Of a DNA stretch of 29,698 nucleotides, positions 1-7,997 are shown piece after piece. This stretch comes from an uncultured Collinsella sp. (lineage in GTDB: Bacteria; Actinomycetota; Coriobacteriia; Coriobacteriales; Coriobacteriaceae): positions 1 through 29,698 of the forward strand of contig CAAECF010000037.1 of NCBI GenBank assembly GCA_900754275.1, read 5' to 3'. The translations under genes and the position numbers were made by a program. Each line of letters opens with the position of its first letter. Positions within the stretch are counted from its first letter, which is position 1. A model generated the notes under the pieces. That model did not search any database. It was not told where the DNA came from and worked only from the letters and a program-made list of their open reading frames with translations.

Positions 1-91
1 CGCACGACGCTCATCCTCCACTTTTGGAAACGATAACCTACCAAAAAGGGACAGGTTTATTTTGGCAGGTTTTATCTGGGCAAATGCCAAA

Positions 92-126
92 ACCGCCGCG
101 AGGGAGCTACTTTCCCTCGCGGCGGT
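92..126 (-). terminator. Rho-independent terminator-like hairpin
   Basis: A perfect 14-bp stem (92-105 pairs with 113-126, arms ACCGCCGCGAGGGA / TCCCTCGCGGCGGT) encloses a 7-nt loop. Read on the minus strand, the stem is followed by a short T run (TTTT), as in an intrinsic terminator. It is nearly a copy of the hairpin at 291-327 and lies further downstream of the ABC permease, so it may be a back-up terminator or belong to a transcript starting in the palindromic interval between the two. Confidence 0.7.
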
Positions 127-142
127 CTTCTAGCAGAAAAAC

Positions 143-263
143 CAAGTGAGTAGGCTTTTTGCAGAAGGCCGAGCACGCCCTAAAACGCCACAGCTCTAAC
201 CTGCAGTTTCATCGATCATTTGTCGCGATGTGCTCGGCAGGTTCAAAAAAGTCTACTCACTTG
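143..263. repeat. Imperfect 121-bp palindrome between two similar terminators
   Basis: The arms 143-176 and 230-263 pair imperfectly. 143-153 (CAAGTGAGTAG) pairs exactly with 253-263, and 168-176 (GCCGAGCAC) pairs exactly with 230-238; the remaining arm bases match partly. The central 53 nt hold a motif at 192-214 that recurs at 4578-4600. No convincing coding region is present. It could be a REP/MITE-like repeat or a structured untranslated RNA; the sequence alone does not decide. Confidence 0.6.
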
Positions 264-285
264 TATCTGAGACGCACCAGATTGG

Positions 286-327
286 CAAAAACCGCCGCGA
301 AAGGGCCCCTGGTCCCTTCGCGGCGGT
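286..327 (-). terminator. Rho-independent terminator of the ABC permease
   Basis: The stem ACCGCCGCGAA / TTCGCGGCGGT (arms about 291-305 and 313-327) lies just past the permease stop codon. On the minus strand it is followed by TTTTTGCC, a good U run. Position and strand fit termination of the ATPase-permease transcript. Confidence 0.8.
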
Positions 328-364
328 CATACGCCTCTAATTTTGCGACGGTTTTGCCCGCTTG

Positions 365-2569
365 TTACTCGCTGTAGCGGGTAGCGATGGCGGCTTGTAC
401 CATGCCGGCGCTCATGAGGTAAGTTACCAGGAAGTAGCCGCCATAGGCCGCCAGGAAAATCGCGCAGGTGAGGCCCACGGTGCCGCCGATGCTCATATTT
501 CCGAATATGCTCACCAGCTCGATGATCACCTTAAGTGCCACAAAGGAGTGCGCCAGGCCCACCGCCAACGGGAACAGGAAGAATACCGCTTGCTGCGCCA
601 TCACCGAATGGCGAATCTGGCGGTCCTCACAGCCGATCTGTGCCAGCACACGATAGCTGCGGCTGCCGTCGGCCACGTTGGAGAGTTGCTGGATCGACAG
701 AATCGCCGCGCATGCAACGACCAATACAAAGCCGATGTAGATGGCTAGGTAGCTAATAAGACCGTTCATTTGTGCTGCCTGCGTGTACATCTCGGAGCGT
801 GTGATGAAGGTTCCCCACGACCCCGGCTCCTTGCCGTCAACGAGCAGATTGTCGAGCACAGTGTATTTAATACTCTCGTCTGCCTCGGTCGTATCCATCC
901 CCTGTTTGTAGTTAACGAGCAGGCTACTGGAAAACGGCTGCAGATTAAGTTGGGACAACAGCTCGTCGGCAACGACGACGGTACCCGGATTACTGCCCAT
1001 CGCCGAGTTGGCGATGGCCGCCGTATCTTCGTCCGACTTATCGGTTGCGGGCTTGAGCGTATGCCCGCCCAAGGTAAGGGCATGGCCGCCAGCCATATAC
1101 TTGGTGTACAGCTCGACCAGCTCGCCGCCCATATCACACGTGAGCAGATACTGGTCGCGGCCAATGCTCACCGGCTCCTCGCCCATCATCTGGCGCAGTT
1201 TGTTGTACTGGCTCGCCGGCGTCACAAACAGACCCATCGCATCGGCATTGCTACCCCCGAATGCCTTGGGAAGCTTTTCGCCCATGGTCTTGCACATTTC
1301 ACTTGGAGTCACCGAAGGATCCGAGCCGCCAAGCGGGTAACTCAGATACGAATCGATCTGCACATGCTCACCGGCAACATCGGCGATATTGACCTTCTTG
1401 CCGGTCTCGTCGTTGTTGCCCGCCGACTTGCCCTTACCGTGCCATGCGGGGTACAAATCGACCGTTGTATCGGCCAGCACCATACGATCGGCTTCATCAG
1501 ACGGATTGACGTACTCTTTGTAGTAGTCGAACGTATCGGGCGTGTAATAGACATACGTCTGAGACACGTCTACAGGGTTATAGCGCTCCAGGTTTTCGTT
1601 CATCACGTTGGCGATCGACATACCGCACGTCACCGAGGTAATGGCGAGGAACAGAATCATCGCGATGACACCCATCGAAAAGCACACCGTGTTGACCTTG
1701 GCCGCAAGCTGGCGCACGGTAAACATATTGAGGCCGCGCCAATACACGCTGCGCAGGCTCTGCAGCAGCTTGATGAGCATGCCCGAGAGTCCCCAGAACA
1801 GCGCAAAGGTACCCACGGTAACCATAGCGGTTGTAATGCCAAACTGGCTCATGGCCTCTTGCAGCTTGCTGTCCGTCGCGGTTAGCGGGAACCCATCACG
1901 TAGCAGACGGTAATAGGCCACGCCCACAAGCACCACGCCCACGGCAAAGATGGCAATCGCGATCCAGGGGTTGCGTGTCTTGATGCTCTCGTTGCGACGC
2001 TCGGCACCCATAAGCTCGATGAGTTTGGTACGACGCACGGCACGAAGGTTCAGCAGTAGCGTGAGCACAAACATTACGAGCATGCAGGCAAGGGTCAGGT
2101 TGAACGCATGCACCGAGAAAAAGAAGTGGAAATTGGCGATCTGTGTCTTAAAGAGCGAGGCCGTAAAGACTGTCATGAGCTGGGAGAGTCCCACACCCAG
2201 CACAATGCCGACGACAAAGGCCACGACCGATACTATCACGGTCTCGAGCGCCATGATCGTGGCGACGCGCCCGCGCCCCATGCCGAGCACCTGGTACAGG
2301 CCAAACTCCTTCTTGCGGCGTTTCATGATGAAGTTATTGGCATACACCATCAAAAAGGCCATGACACCGGCCAAAAAATACGTCAGGTAGCCGAGCATGC
2401 TGTCCATAACCCGCGCCAAGCCCTCTTCATTAATTCCGGCGATGTCAACCTGCATCGAGACGGTGTTAAAGGCATAGAAGACCGTAACGCCCAGGGTGAG
2501 CGTCAAAAGGTAGACGAGGTAGTCGCGGCCGGCGCGGCGGACGTTGCCCCAAGCGAGTTTACAGAGCAT
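365..2569 (-). CDS. ABC transporter permease, BceB/FtsX-like (10 predicted TM)
   Basis: This is a membrane subunit of an ABC transporter of the MacB/FtsX type, most like the peptide-antibiotic sensing and detoxification permeases (BceB group). The translation shows seven hydrophobic segments in the first ~310 residues, then about 270 hydrophilic residues expected outside the cell, then three C-terminal membrane segments, which is the BceB topology. At 734 aa it is somewhat longer than typical BceB. I chose ATG 2569 because GAGGG lies 6 nt before it; a GTG at 2581 in frame lacks a good ribosome site. The start overlaps the end of the upstream ATPase gene by 11 bases, so the two are translationally coupled. 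No BceRS-like two-component system is visible, although the window starts shortly after this gene. The substrate is unknown; a lipoprotein-release role is less likely given the large external domain and 10-TM plan. Confidence 0.88.
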   Translation of the reverse strand: MLCKLAWGNVRRAGRDYLVYLLTLTLGVTVFYAFNTVSMQVDIAGINEEGLARVMDSMLGYLTYFLAGVMAFLMVYANNFIMKRRKKEFGLYQVLGMGRGRVATIMALETVIVSVVAFVVGIVLGVGLSQLMTVFTASLFKTQIANFHFFFSVHAFNLTLACMLVMFVLTLLLNLRAVRRTKLIELMGAERRNESIKTRNPWIAIAIFAVGVVLVGVAYYRLLRDGFPLTATDSKLQEAMSQFGITTAMVTVGTFALFWGLSGMLIKLLQSLRSVYWRGLNMFTVRQLAAKVNTVCFSMGVIAMILFLAITSVTCGMSIANVMNENLERYNPVDVSQTYVYYTPDTFDYYKEYVNPSDEADRMVLADTTVDLYPAWHGKGKSAGNNDETGKKVNIADVAGEHVQIDSYLSYPLGGSDPSVTPSEMCKTMGEKLPKAFGGSNADAMGLFVTPASQYNKLRQMMGEEPVSIGRDQYLLTCDMGGELVELYTKYMAGGHALTLGGHTLKPATDKSDEDTAAIANSAMGSNPGTVVVADELLSQLNLQPFSSSLLVNYKQGMDTTEADESIKYTVLDNLLVDGKEPGSWGTFITRSEMYTQAAQMNGLISYLAIYIGFVLVVACAAILSIQQLSNVADGSRSYRVLAQIGCEDRQIRHSVMAQQAVFFLFPLAVGLAHSFVALKVIIELVSIFGNMSIGGTVGLTCAIFLAAYGGYFLVTYLMSAGMVQAAIATRYSE

Positions 2570-3344
2570 CGGAGCCCTCACCGCCCATCATGGCAACGAC
2601 CTCCATAATGCGGTCGAAAAACTCTCGGCGGTCGGTGTCGCCGCGGCGCAGCTCGGTGAAGATCTTGCCGTCGCGGATAAACAACACACGGCTCGTGTAG
2701 CTGGCAGCAAAGCTGTCATGCGTGACCATGAGCACGGTGGCGCGCAGGCGGCGATTGAGGGCCTCCAGGCTCTCGAGCAGCAGGCGAGCGCTCTTGGAAT
2801 CGAGGGCGCCGGTGGGCTCGTCGGCCATAATCATAGTGGGGTCGGTGACGAGCGCGCGAGCCGCGGCAACGCGCTGCTGCTGACCGCCGGACATCTGGTA
2901 GGGATACTTGTCGAGCACCTGACTGATGGACAGGCGCGCGGCCACATCCTGCACGCGGGTCGAGATCTCTGCCGAGTTTGTGCGGGCGATAGTGAGCGGC
3001 AGGGCGATGTTCTCGCGTGCCGTGAGCGTATCGAGCAGGTTGGAGTCCTGGAAGATAAAGCCGAGCTCCTCGCGGCGGAACTGCGAAAGCTTAGCCTGCT
3101 TCATGCGTGTTACGTCTTGGCCGTTAATTCGGATCGTGCCACTTGTGGCGCTATCGATGGTCGACACGCAGTTGAGCAACGTCGACTTGCCCGAGCCCGA
3201 AGCGCCCATGATGCCCACGAACTCACCGCGGTTGACGGTAAAGCTGACGTCATTGAGCGCGCGGGTCACGTTGCCCAGCGCTCCATATACCTTTTCGAGA
3301 TGCGCGACCTCCAGTACCGGGGTCGCCATGTGCGTGGTTTGCAT
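2559..3344 (-). CDS. ABC transporter ATP-binding protein (BceA/LolD/MacB-type)
   Basis: This 261-aa nucleotide-binding subunit powers the permease encoded immediately downstream. Visible motifs are Walker A GASGSGKST, Q-loop FIFQDSN, the ABC signature MSGGQQQRVAAARAL, Walker B IMADEPTGALD and the switch His in MVTHD. The length and the GALDSKS sequence after Walker B are typical of the group that pairs with FtsX-like permeases. The start at 3344 has AAAGGA about 6 nt upstream; a second in-frame ATG lies 5 codons later. It is first in a two-gene operon and is divergent from the NUDIX-Vsr gene across about 150 bp. Function in antimicrobial peptide resistance is inferred from family only. Confidence 0.92.
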   Translation of the reverse strand: MQTTHMATPVLEVAHLEKVYGALGNVTRALNDVSFTVNRGEFVGIMGASGSGKSTLLNCVSTIDSATSGTIRINGQDVTRMKQAKLSQFRREELGFIFQDSNLLDTLTARENIALPLTIARTNSAEISTRVQDVAARLSISQVLDKYPYQMSGGQQQRVAAARALVTDPTMIMADEPTGALDSKSARLLLESLEALNRRLRATVLMVTHDSFAASYTSRVLFIRDGKIFTELRRGDTDRREFFDRIMEVVAMMGGEGSDAL

Positions 3345-3492
3345 ACCGAGTCCTTTCTTGCAATTAGTCTACGGCATCTATAGTCGCAAGAAGACGAGTC
3401 GGCTACCATCGATATGGCTTACGCTTGCCTTACCGTTGTGTAAGGTACGGGTAGCTAGCCTGCCACGTGTTGATATTGAGAGAGGACTCCTG

Positions 3493-4479
3493 TTGAAGAC
3501 TGTTCATGTTGCCGCTGGGATCATTCGCAAGGAAGGATCTGACGAGCTGCTTGCCGTGCAGCGCGGCTATGGCGACATGCAGGGACTTTGGGAGTTCCCC
3601 GGTGGCAAGCTCATGCGCGGCGAGACGCCCGAGGACGCCGTACGCCGCGAGCTCATGGAAGAGCTGCAGGTCAAAGTCACCAACCTGCGCGATTTCTATA
3701 CCGTTGAGTACGACTACCCCGATTTCCATCTCTCCATGGAGTGCTACTACTGCTCGCTCGCCGATGAATCCGATGAGCCTCAGAAGCACGACCGTCAGCT
3801 CGATATCCGCTGGATTCCGCGCACCTCGCTTGCCACGGTGGAATGGATGCCCGCCGACAAGGGGCTCATTGATGCCCTAATTGAGCTGAAGGAAGACCGG
3901 CTTGAGGCAAGCGCCGCCGATAACGCCGAGGCCGCCATGGCCGACGAGTCTGCCGCCAAACCCAAGCGCGCACCTAAGCGCCGTAGCAAAAAGCGCCCCA
4001 AGCCCGGCCTGCTGGACGGCATCGATACCTCGGACCTTTCTGCCGACGAGCGTGAGCTCGTGCGCCGTCGCGCCGCTATAAAAAAGTCCATGAAGGGCAA
4101 CAAGCGTGCGAACACCAAACCTGAGCTGCTCGTTCGCCAGCGCCTGCGCGCCGCAGGCCTTACGGGATACCGTCTGGAATGGAAGGTGCCCGGAAAACCC
4201 GACATCGCCTTTCCCGGGCGCAAGATCGCCATCTTCGTCAACGGCTGCTTTTGGCATCGCTGCCCCAAATGCAACCCAAGTCAGCCCAAGCGCAATGTTG
4301 AGTTTTGGGAGGCAAAGTTCCGCCGCAACGTCGAGCGCGACCGAGCCGCCGTGGCAGCACTCACTCAAATGGGCTGGACACCCATAACCATCTGGGAATG
4401 TGAGCTCAAAAAGGACCGCATCGACGCCACGATGGAAAAGGTCATCGAGCAGGTGCGCACCGCAGAGCTGCAGCGCTAG
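3493..4479 (+). CDS. NUDIX hydrolase fused to Vsr-type DNA mismatch endonuclease
   Basis: One uninterrupted 328-aa reading frame joins two DNA-integrity domains. Residues ~1-135 are a MutT/NudG-like NUDIX domain. The NUDIX box begins at G38 with E44, R52-E53 and E56-E57; the usual late Gly is Gln59. This domain would hydrolyse damaged or non-canonical nucleoside triphosphates. Residues ~140-185 are an Ala/Lys/Arg-rich linker. Residues ~186-328 resemble Vsr endonuclease, which nicks beside T:G mismatches: TKPELLVR, GKPDIAFPGRK with the likely metal-binding Asp237, IFVNGCFWH with His255, possible zinc cysteines 252, 257, 260 and 303, and GW....IWECEL. The Thr-His of E. coli Vsr before GCFWH is Val-Asn here. 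TTG 3493 is chosen because GAGAGGA sits just upstream and the NUDIX fold starts there; the open frame extends upstream to 2926 without homology. No cytosine methyltransferase is nearby. Confidence 0.85.
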   Translation: MKTVHVAAGIIRKEGSDELLAVQRGYGDMQGLWEFPGGKLMRGETPEDAVRRELMEELQVKVTNLRDFYTVEYDYPDFHLSMECYYCSLADESDEPQKHDRQLDIRWIPRTSLATVEWMPADKGLIDALIELKEDRLEASAADNAEAAMADESAAKPKRAPKRRSKKRPKPGLLDGIDTSDLSADERELVRRRAAIKKSMKGNKRANTKPELLVRQRLRAAGLTGYRLEWKVPGKPDIAFPGRKIAIFVNGCFWHRCPKCNPSQPKRNVEFWEAKFRRNVERDRAAVAALTQMGWTPITIWECELKKDRIDATMEKVIEQVRTAELQR

Positions 4480-4577
4480 GAACGAGCCGTCCACACGCCC
4501 CGCACGTCCGCGCCACATCCACGTCACAAACCTTAGAAAGCTCTTAAGCCCAAAACCTTTCAAGAGTGTTACTCGAT

Positions 4578-4606
4578 AGCTTTTACCTGCGGTTTCATCG
4601 TAACAC
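4578..4606. repeat. Second copy of intergenic motif found at 192-214
   Basis: Positions 4578-4600 match 192-214 at 20 of 23 bases (core ACCTGCRGTTTCATCG). Here the motif lies inside an inverted repeat, GTGTTAC (4566-4572) with GTAACAC (4600-4606); the other copy is in the loop of the 143-263 palindrome. The 254-bp gap 4480-4733 between the NUDIX-Vsr stop and the next possible start holds little else that can be named. Confidence 0.5.
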
Positions 4607-4733
4607 CAAACCAGGTTAAGCCTTTCTTTAGCGCTTCTTTGCGACGTCCGCGGCATAATACTGCCAACGCACGGGATCTAGCAGCACACCCCGTGCGCAA
4701 ACTTTTGGTGGACATCGAGGAGGCCGCATAAGC

Positions 4734-4943
4734 ATGCATTCTTCCAATGACGCAGCACAGCAGCCATCCCTAAATCATGCGAACCTTTTCTCCTTCCCCC
4801 CGACACAGAGAAACGGCTTCCTCGACTCCCCCACCACAAAAGCCAAACGCTCAACCGACCAGAGCCACAACTTGCGAGCATCGTTCGAAAAGCTCCAAGC
4901 ATCCCTAGACAAGGCGTTCCCCGAACAGGCAAGAGCAATCTAA
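4734..4943 (+). CDS. Possible small protein of unknown function
   Basis: A 69-aa open frame starts at an ATG preceded by GAGGAGG, with 10 nt between AGGAGG and the ATG. The product is hydrophilic, rich in Ser, Gln and Asn, with no signal peptide, membrane segment or recognisable domain; the C-terminal third (LRASFEKLQASLDKAF) could form an amphipathic helix. It ends 25 bp before the AraC-family regulator. I do not recognise it. It may be a real small gene or a chance ORF; the ribosome site is the main support. Confidence 0.35.
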   Translation: MHSSNDAAQQPSLNHANLFSFPPTQRNGFLDSPTTKAKRSTDQSHNLRASFEKLQASLDKAFPEQARAI

Positions 4944-4956
4944 GCCCATCGCGCTT

Positions 4957-4962
4957 TATACT
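4957..4962 (+). promoter_or_regulatory. -10-like hexamer for a possibly leaderless araC-type gene
   Basis: TATACT lies 6 nt before the ATG at 4969 and no Shine-Dalgarno sequence is present. A transcript starting the usual ~7 nt past a -10 box would begin on or next to the start codon, giving a leaderless mRNA, which is common in actinobacteria. The -35 region is weak. Confidence 0.4.
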
Positions 4963-4968
4963 GATGCC

Positions 4969-5907
4969 ATGCGAAACATGGATCACATAGAATTGCACCG
5001 CGGAGGACGCGAGGAAGCGTTTCCCGAGACCGCCGAAGACTGGCCCTATATTGCCGAACGCGCAGAATTCGCTCGCTATCCGGGCAATTCCGTCCCCTGG
5101 CACTGGCATTCCGAGGTTGAGCTTTTCTACATGGAGCAGGGAGCGATTGACTATCGAACGCGCGCGGCTCATGAGCACGCACGCTTTGAGGAAGGGTCCG
5201 CCGGCTTTATCAACGGCGGCGTTTTGCACAGCACGCTGCAATCACCCAATTCGGCGCCAGCCATTCAAATGCTGCATATCTTTCAGCCGTCGATGCTCGG
5301 CGATCCCGCGGGACGTCTCCAAAAGCGCTACATCAACCCATTGCTTCAATGTCGAGGCGTCGATGTGCTCAAATGGTCGCCCACCAACCCCGACGATATG
5401 CCCTTTATCGATTTGCTGAAGAGTTCCTTTAACCACGACCTTCAACGGCCGCAGAACGAGATGGCGCTTCGGAATAGCTTGTCAGAGCTCTGGATTCAGA
5501 TTTACGCCAAGGCCGAACCGCTCTTTTCCTCCGACAACGCCTCTTGGATGACCAACCGCGACGTACGGTTCAAGGCAATCCTGGACTATATCCGCGCAAA
5601 CTATGCAGCCGCTATAGATGTGCCCCAGATGGCATCTGCAGCCGGCGTAAGCGAAAGAGAGTGTTACCGCATTATCGAAGCTTGCGCAGGAACGACCCCG
5701 GCGGCATATCTGCGCGCATACCGCGTAAACCGTGCTTGCGAACTTTTGGCACACACCACGCGAACGGTCCAGACAGTCGCGCGCCAATGCGGCTTTGCGA
5801 CAGCAAGCCATCTTGGCCAGGTATTTAAAGAACAAATGGGATGCACTCCTTCGAGCTATCGAGCAGCGAGGCAGAATCTCGATAGTACCAGGCAGAAATC
5901 CCGCTAG
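4969..5907 (+). CDS. AraC-family transcriptional regulator
   Basis: This 312-aa regulator has an N-terminal cupin-like effector domain (VPWHWHSEVELFYMEQG near residues 43-59, resembling sugar-sensing AraC proteins) and a C-terminal double helix-turn-helix. The first HTH is VPQMASAAGVSERECYRII; the second is VQTVARQCGFATASHLGQVFKEQMGCTPSSYR, close to the AraC consensus. The ATG at 4969 has no ribosome site but a TATACT box 6 nt upstream, so translation may be leaderless; an ATG three codons later is an alternative. The HAD phosphatase begins 56 bp after its stop on the same strand and could be co-transcribed. The effector and targets cannot be read from the sequence. Confidence 0.9.
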   Translation: MRNMDHIELHRGGREEAFPETAEDWPYIAERAEFARYPGNSVPWHWHSEVELFYMEQGAIDYRTRAAHEHARFEEGSAGFINGGVLHSTLQSPNSAPAIQMLHIFQPSMLGDPAGRLQKRYINPLLQCRGVDVLKWSPTNPDDMPFIDLLKSSFNHDLQRPQNEMALRNSLSELWIQIYAKAEPLFSSDNASWMTNRDVRFKAILDYIRANYAAAIDVPQMASAAGVSERECYRIIEACAGTTPAAYLRAYRVNRACELLAHTTRTVQTVARQCGFATASHLGQVFKEQMGCTPSSYRAARQNLDSTRQKSR

Positions 5908-5963
5908 CCCTTCTTCTGTCACTGAATCAAACTTGCAGGCAAACAACAGAGAGGAGCAACCAT

Positions 5964-6587
5964 ATGAAGCACTTTGACCATATCGTATTTGACGTTGATG
6001 GGACATTGGCAGATACAGAAGAAAGCGTTATATCATCGCTTGTCCAGATTGTCCAAGAAGAGACCGGCAAAACGCTCCCCCGACACGAGCTTGAATTTGC
6101 CCTCGGCATACCCGGCAAGGATGCCCTTGAGAAACTTGGGATCTACTCGCAGGCAACGTTGGATCGCTGGTGCCAAGTTGCCGCCAGCTTTAAAAGCACC
6201 ATCAGCGTGTTTCCAGGTTTGCTTGAAGTCATCGCAACACTCGCCGATAGCGGCTGCAAACTTGGCATCGTCTCCTCACGTGCGCGCGACGAATACGCAG
6301 AAGAAATTGCACCCCTTGGCTTCGATAAGTATTTTGAGCACATCATCCTTGTCGAAGACACAACCGAACATAAACCCGCACCCGCTCCCATGCTCGAATA
6401 TCTCCGGCGTACGGGTGCGAATCCTGGCAACGTCGTCTACGTTGGCGACACCGTCTACGACGAACAATGCGCAACTTCAGCAGGGGTCAGTTTTGCCAGA
6501 GCAGCATGGGGATCACACCAAGACATCCCAAACGCCACCTACAACCTCAAAACCCCCAACGACCTGCTAACCCTAACAACCAAGTAA
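5964..6587 (+). CDS. HAD-family hydrolase, phosphoglycolate phosphatase-like
   Basis: This 207-aa cytosolic HAD phosphatase of the Gph/beta-phosphoglucomutase-like subfamily (cap type C1) shows motif I FDVDGTLADTEE (nucleophile and acid/base Asp), motif II as IVSSRA, a lysine in EHKPAPAP (motif III) and motif IV VYVGDTVYDEQCA. The cap helices lie between motifs I and II. GAGGAG 7 nt before the ATG supports the start. Substrate is unknown; by family it could be phosphoglycolate, a sugar phosphate or pyrophosphate. It follows the AraC-type regulator, and its transcript runs toward the convergent aldolase gene, with the large palindrome at 6637-6781 between them. Confidence 0.9.
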   Translation: MKHFDHIVFDVDGTLADTEESVISSLVQIVQEETGKTLPRHELEFALGIPGKDALEKLGIYSQATLDRWCQVAASFKSTISVFPGLLEVIATLADSGCKLGIVSSRARDEYAEEIAPLGFDKYFEHIILVEDTTEHKPAPAPMLEYLRRTGANPGNVVYVGDTVYDEQCATSAGVSFARAAWGSHQDIPNATYNLKTPNDLLTLTTK

Positions 6588-6636
6588 CCCACGCGCCCCA
6601 TCCTATCAGCCCCAACGCCACAAGGGCGATTGAGCA

Positions 6637-6781
6637 GGGCCGTCCGGAAACGGAAAAGGGCCTATCTCTCAGAACATTCCGCAGGACGGAGGAAGCCCCG
6701 CAGCGCGTAGCGCGCGGCGGGGCTTCCGACATGTCCGAGGACGTTCTGAGAGATAGGCCCTTTTCCGTTTCCGGACGGCCC
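6637..6781. repeat. Large palindrome between convergent genes (39-bp perfect arms)
   Basis: 6637-6675 is the exact reverse complement of 6743-6781 (39 bp). Inside, 6692-6701 (GAAGCCCCGC) pairs exactly with 6717-6726, and the intervening arm segments do not match. The apex is GC-rich. It lies between the HAD gene and the aldolase gene, which converge, so it may act as a bidirectional terminator. It lacks a clear U run and is far longer than an ordinary terminator, so a MITE/REP-like origin is plausible. Confidence 0.8.
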
Positions 6782-6805
6782 GGTGGGATCAGAGTACCCT
6801 TGCTG

Positions 6806-7663
6806 TTACTCTGCTTTGCCCACAGAGTTGAGGTTGGTCATGCGGATCTTAACCAGCTCGGTGATCTCACGCATGCCCTCCTTGGCCGGCTTCTTGGAAT
6901 CGAAGCAAGCAGGGTTCTCGGCCATGTAGGCCATGAAGCCCTTGGTGTAGGCCTGACGCAGCTCGGTGGCGTAGTTGACCTTGCAGATGCCGTTCTTCAC
7001 AGCCTCGGCAACCTGCTCATCGGGCACACCGGAGGTGCCGTGCAGAACCAGCGGCACGTCGACGGCGTCGCGGATGGCCTTGACCACGGACTGCTCGATG
7101 TGCGGATCGCTCGTGTACACGCCGTGGCTGGTGCCAACGCCAATTGCGAGGGAGGTGCAGCCGGTGCGCTCGACGAACTCCTTGGCCTCGGCAGGATCGG
7201 TGTAGGGGCTCTCGCCCTCAACTGCGGGACCGTCGTCCTCCTTGCCGCCAACCTTGCCGAGCTCAGCCTCGACGGGCACGCCCATGGCGCGGCCAGCGTC
7301 GGCGACGGACTTGGTCAGGGCAATGTTGTCCTCGAAGGACTCGTGCGAGCCGTCGATCATGACGGAGGTGTAGCCCGTGCGGAAAGCCTGCATGCAGCGG
7401 TCATAGCCATCGCCGTGATCGAGGTGCAGAGCGACGGGCACAGAAGCGCGCTCGGCGGCAGCCTTGACCATGCCGTAGAAGTAGTCCAGACCAGCGGTCT
7501 TGATGGTGCCCGGGGTGGTCTGCATGATGACGGGGGACTTGGTCTCCTCGGCAGCAGCCAGAACGGCCATAACAAACTCGAGGTTCTCGACGTTGAACGC
7601 GCCGACGGCGTAGTGGCCGGCCTGAGCGTCCTTGAGCATCTTTTCGGTGGTAACAAGTGCCAT
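6806..7663 (-). CDS. Class II ketose-bisphosphate aldolase (GatY/KbaY-like)
   Basis: This 285-aa zinc aldolase cleaves a ketose-1,6-bisphosphate to dihydroxyacetone phosphate and glyceraldehyde-3-phosphate. Catalytic and metal residues are visible: HLDHG with Asp82 and His83, VEAELG with Glu134, GTSHG with His180 and VLHG with His208, plus DGSHESFEDN. The stretch GICKVNYATELRQAY and the SHGVY region look more like tagatose-bisphosphate aldolases GatY/KbaY than like FbaA, so it is the best candidate for the last step of the tagatose pathway encoded at 14.7-17.7 kb, where no lacD occurs. A glycolytic fructose-bisphosphate role remains possible. ATG 7663 is chosen because GAGAGGAG precedes it and homology begins there; the frame is open further upstream. 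It is divergent from a DeoR-family gene. Confidence 0.92.
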   Translation of the reverse strand: MALVTTEKMLKDAQAGHYAVGAFNVENLEFVMAVLAAAEETKSPVIMQTTPGTIKTAGLDYFYGMVKAAAERASVPVALHLDHGDGYDRCMQAFRTGYTSVMIDGSHESFEDNIALTKSVADAGRAMGVPVEAELGKVGGKEDDGPAVEGESPYTDPAEAKEFVERTGCTSLAIGVGTSHGVYTSDPHIEQSVVKAIRDAVDVPLVLHGTSGVPDEQVAEAVKNGICKVNYATELRQAYTKGFMAYMAENPACFDSKKPAKEGMREITELVKIRMTNLNSVGKAE

Positions 7664-7853
7664 GAGCGTTTGCTCCTCTCCCTCGCCCGCATCTGGACGT
7701 CGGACGTAGTTGTTCACAAGGCGTTTTACCTTGCGTTTTGCTGCGCTCATTGTATGAAATTCAGCAGCTTTGCACGTGCGAGATATTGAGCCGATGCAGG
7801 TCAATACAGTCGTTTTTGAAAAGTAAACGGAAGGAATTTGAGCCGAGTGGACA

Positions 7854-7865
7854 TGTTCGATATTG
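7854..7865 (-). promoter_or_regulatory. CAATATCGAACA motif upstream of the aldolase / DeoR gene
   Basis: On the minus strand this reads CAATATCGAACA, identical to 19798-19809 (before lacF) and 26082-26093 (before lacG2). It lies in the 334-bp divergent gap 7664-7997. That gap also contains an AT-rich tract (7890-7960) and another CAATATC on the minus strand near 7782-7788. It is a candidate operator of a shared regulator. Confidence 0.5.
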
Positions 7866-7997
7866 AATTTTGGGCGTTCAGCGTCTTTCTTTTATAGAAA
7901 AGATAAGTAATCGAAAGGTGTTTTCTTACTCAAAAAGAAAATGAACGAAAATAGAGTCAACACAATTCCTGCAAATTTAGCCGAGAATGGAGCAAGC

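Noticed and set aside
159..377. 72-codon frame over the palindrome near the left end
   Set aside because: It lies across terminators and inverted repeats, has no ribosome site and no recognisable protein features.
3428..3445. CCTTAC-N6-GTAAGG operator in the ABC/NUDIX divergent gap
   Set aside because: A single 6-bp inverted repeat without a second copy is too likely by chance.
2926..3492. Upstream extension of the NUDIX-Vsr frame
   Set aside because: It overlaps the ABC ATPase gene on the other strand, shows no homology, and a ribosome site just before TTG 3493 marks the NUDIX start.
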